Assembly: GCA_016790285.1 (NCBI GenBank)
Contig: JAEUPJ010000009.1
Coordinates: forward strand, 1-43,304
DNA: 43,304 nt
Direction: 5' to 3'
Source of the DNA: Roseateles sp.
GTDB taxonomy: Bacteria > Pseudomonadota > Gammaproteobacteria > Burkholderiales > Burkholderiaceae_C
The notes under the pieces were generated by a model that was not told where the DNA came from, searched no databases, and saw only the letters and a list, made by a program, of their open reading frames with translations. Position numbers and translations under genes: made by a program. Of the stretch, positions 42,958 to 43,304 are shown piece by piece. How positions within the stretch are numbered: position 1 is the first letter of the stretch; each line of letters begins with the position of its first letter.

Positions 42958-43042
42958 GCTTCCCTGCGCGAGGATTACCTCAGTCAGGTTCAAAGGGACT
43001 GTCTCAGCCGATCCTGGGAAGGATCAGCACCCCCAGCGAAGC
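42958..43042 (-). promoter_or_regulatory. TPP (thiamine pyrophosphate) riboswitch
   Basis: Read on the minus strand, the region holds the THI-element core: GGGGGTGCT, GGCTGAGA (CTGAGA at 43002-43007), CCCTTTGAACCTGA (AACCTGA at 42984-42990), GGTAAT at 42974-42979 and CGCAGGGA. Outer arms GCTTCGCTG (43034-43042) and CAGGGAAGC (42958-42966) can form stem P1 with one mismatch. It begins 86 bases before the DUF77-family start codon. TPP binding normally lowers expression; whether it acts on termination or translation is not clear, since no T-tract hairpin is seen between it and the ATG. Confidence 0.93.
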
Positions 43043-43304
43043 TGCCAAACATGGGCCTGGCAGCGAGGGGCAGTTTAGCGGGCGGTTGAGGTTGGCTGGG
43101 CGGACGCGCGGTCCGACGGGTAGCTGGTGGATGGCAGAGAACGACCCTGTGCGGTCCTCCAAACCATCGAGTTCACAGCCTGAAAGCCGTCGTTCAACGG
43201 TTCGGTGCAGAGGGCGCCGTAGGGCGGGTCAAGACCCGCCATCCAGATCCTCCTGTGCATCAGCTGGATGGACGCAGGCAGCGGGGCAGGCCTGATGCTC
43301 CATG
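43043..43304. other. 262-base region without a supported gene; contains a dispersed-type hairpin
   Basis: A hairpin GCTGCCA/TGGCAGC overlaps and extends beyond the riboswitch 5' end (43041-43064). Further on, GGCGGGTC-AA-GACCCGCC at 43223-43240 is a perfect eight-pair stem of a kind often scattered through betaproteobacterial genomes. Short open frames of 60-70 codons on both strands have no ribosome site or recognisable product. A neighbouring gene probably lies beyond the window edge. Confidence 0.45.

Noticed and set aside
43075-43260. A 61-codon minus-strand frame near the window end
   Set aside because: It runs through the GGCGGGTC hairpin repeat, has no ribosome binding site and its product looks random.

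Overview
The window is high-GC DNA with tightly packed genes, many joined by 4-base start/stop overlaps. Gene content points to a betaproteobacterium of the Burkholderiales, probably from the Rubrivivax/Leptothrix/Roseateles/Mitsuaria group. The pointers are a Bug/TctC binding protein, a MoeB and a CtpA protease close together, a Xanthomonas-type TonB receptor, and several plant-polysaccharide enzymes. This placement is inferred from gene content, not from a marker gene.

Layout. (1) 1-245: the 5' end of an IS110-family transposase cut by the window edge, with a structured non-coding end. (2) 246-3943, minus strand: LysR regulator, MoeB-like adenylyltransferase, LOG-family protein, arginase and a possible 45-residue protein. 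A divergent MFS transporter follows (4038-5228). (3) 5248-8309, minus: CtpA-type protease with its own terminator, and a lipoprotein metallophosphoesterase. (4) 8404-9711: secreted family-10 pectate lyase. (5) 9801-12891: three overlapping genes of unknown role: a secreted Cys-containing protein, a two-helix membrane protein and an exported trypsin-like protein. (6) 12895-20489: a galactarate/glucarate catabolic cluster (semialdehyde dehydrogenase, glucarate dehydratase, Bug binding protein, KDG dehydratase, FadR-type GntR regulator and divergent galactarate dehydratase). Putative regulator operators lie in two promoters, and two copies of a palindromic repeat flank the glucarate dehydratase gene. 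(7) 20564-27652: soluble hybrid histidine kinase, phosphoglucomutase, class-II glutamine amidotransferase and a chemoreceptor. (8) 27656-42338: a beta-mannan or glucomannan utilisation locus. (9) 42441-43042, minus: a TPP riboswitch controlling an exported thiamine-binding-type protein.

How the genes work together. The cluster at 12.9-20.5 kb converts D-galactarate and D-glucarate to 5-dehydro-4-deoxyglucarate, then 2,5-dioxopentanoate, then 2-oxoglutarate. The nearby pectate lyase could supply galacturonate, which uronate dehydrogenase (not seen here) would oxidise to galactarate. In the 27.7-42.3 kb locus, a TonB receptor would import oligosaccharides across the outer membrane. Two GH5 enzymes and a double-domain SGNH esterase would cut and deacetylate the polymer. 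An ABC importer (binding protein and two permeases, no ATPase gene) would carry products inward, and GH2 beta-mannosidase plus an AGE-family isomerase would process them. LacI-type and other palindromic sites lie upstream of the TonB receptor and between the divergent ABC and mannosidase genes.

All functions were assigned by reading motifs; no database search was run. No rRNA, tRNA or CRISPR array was seen.
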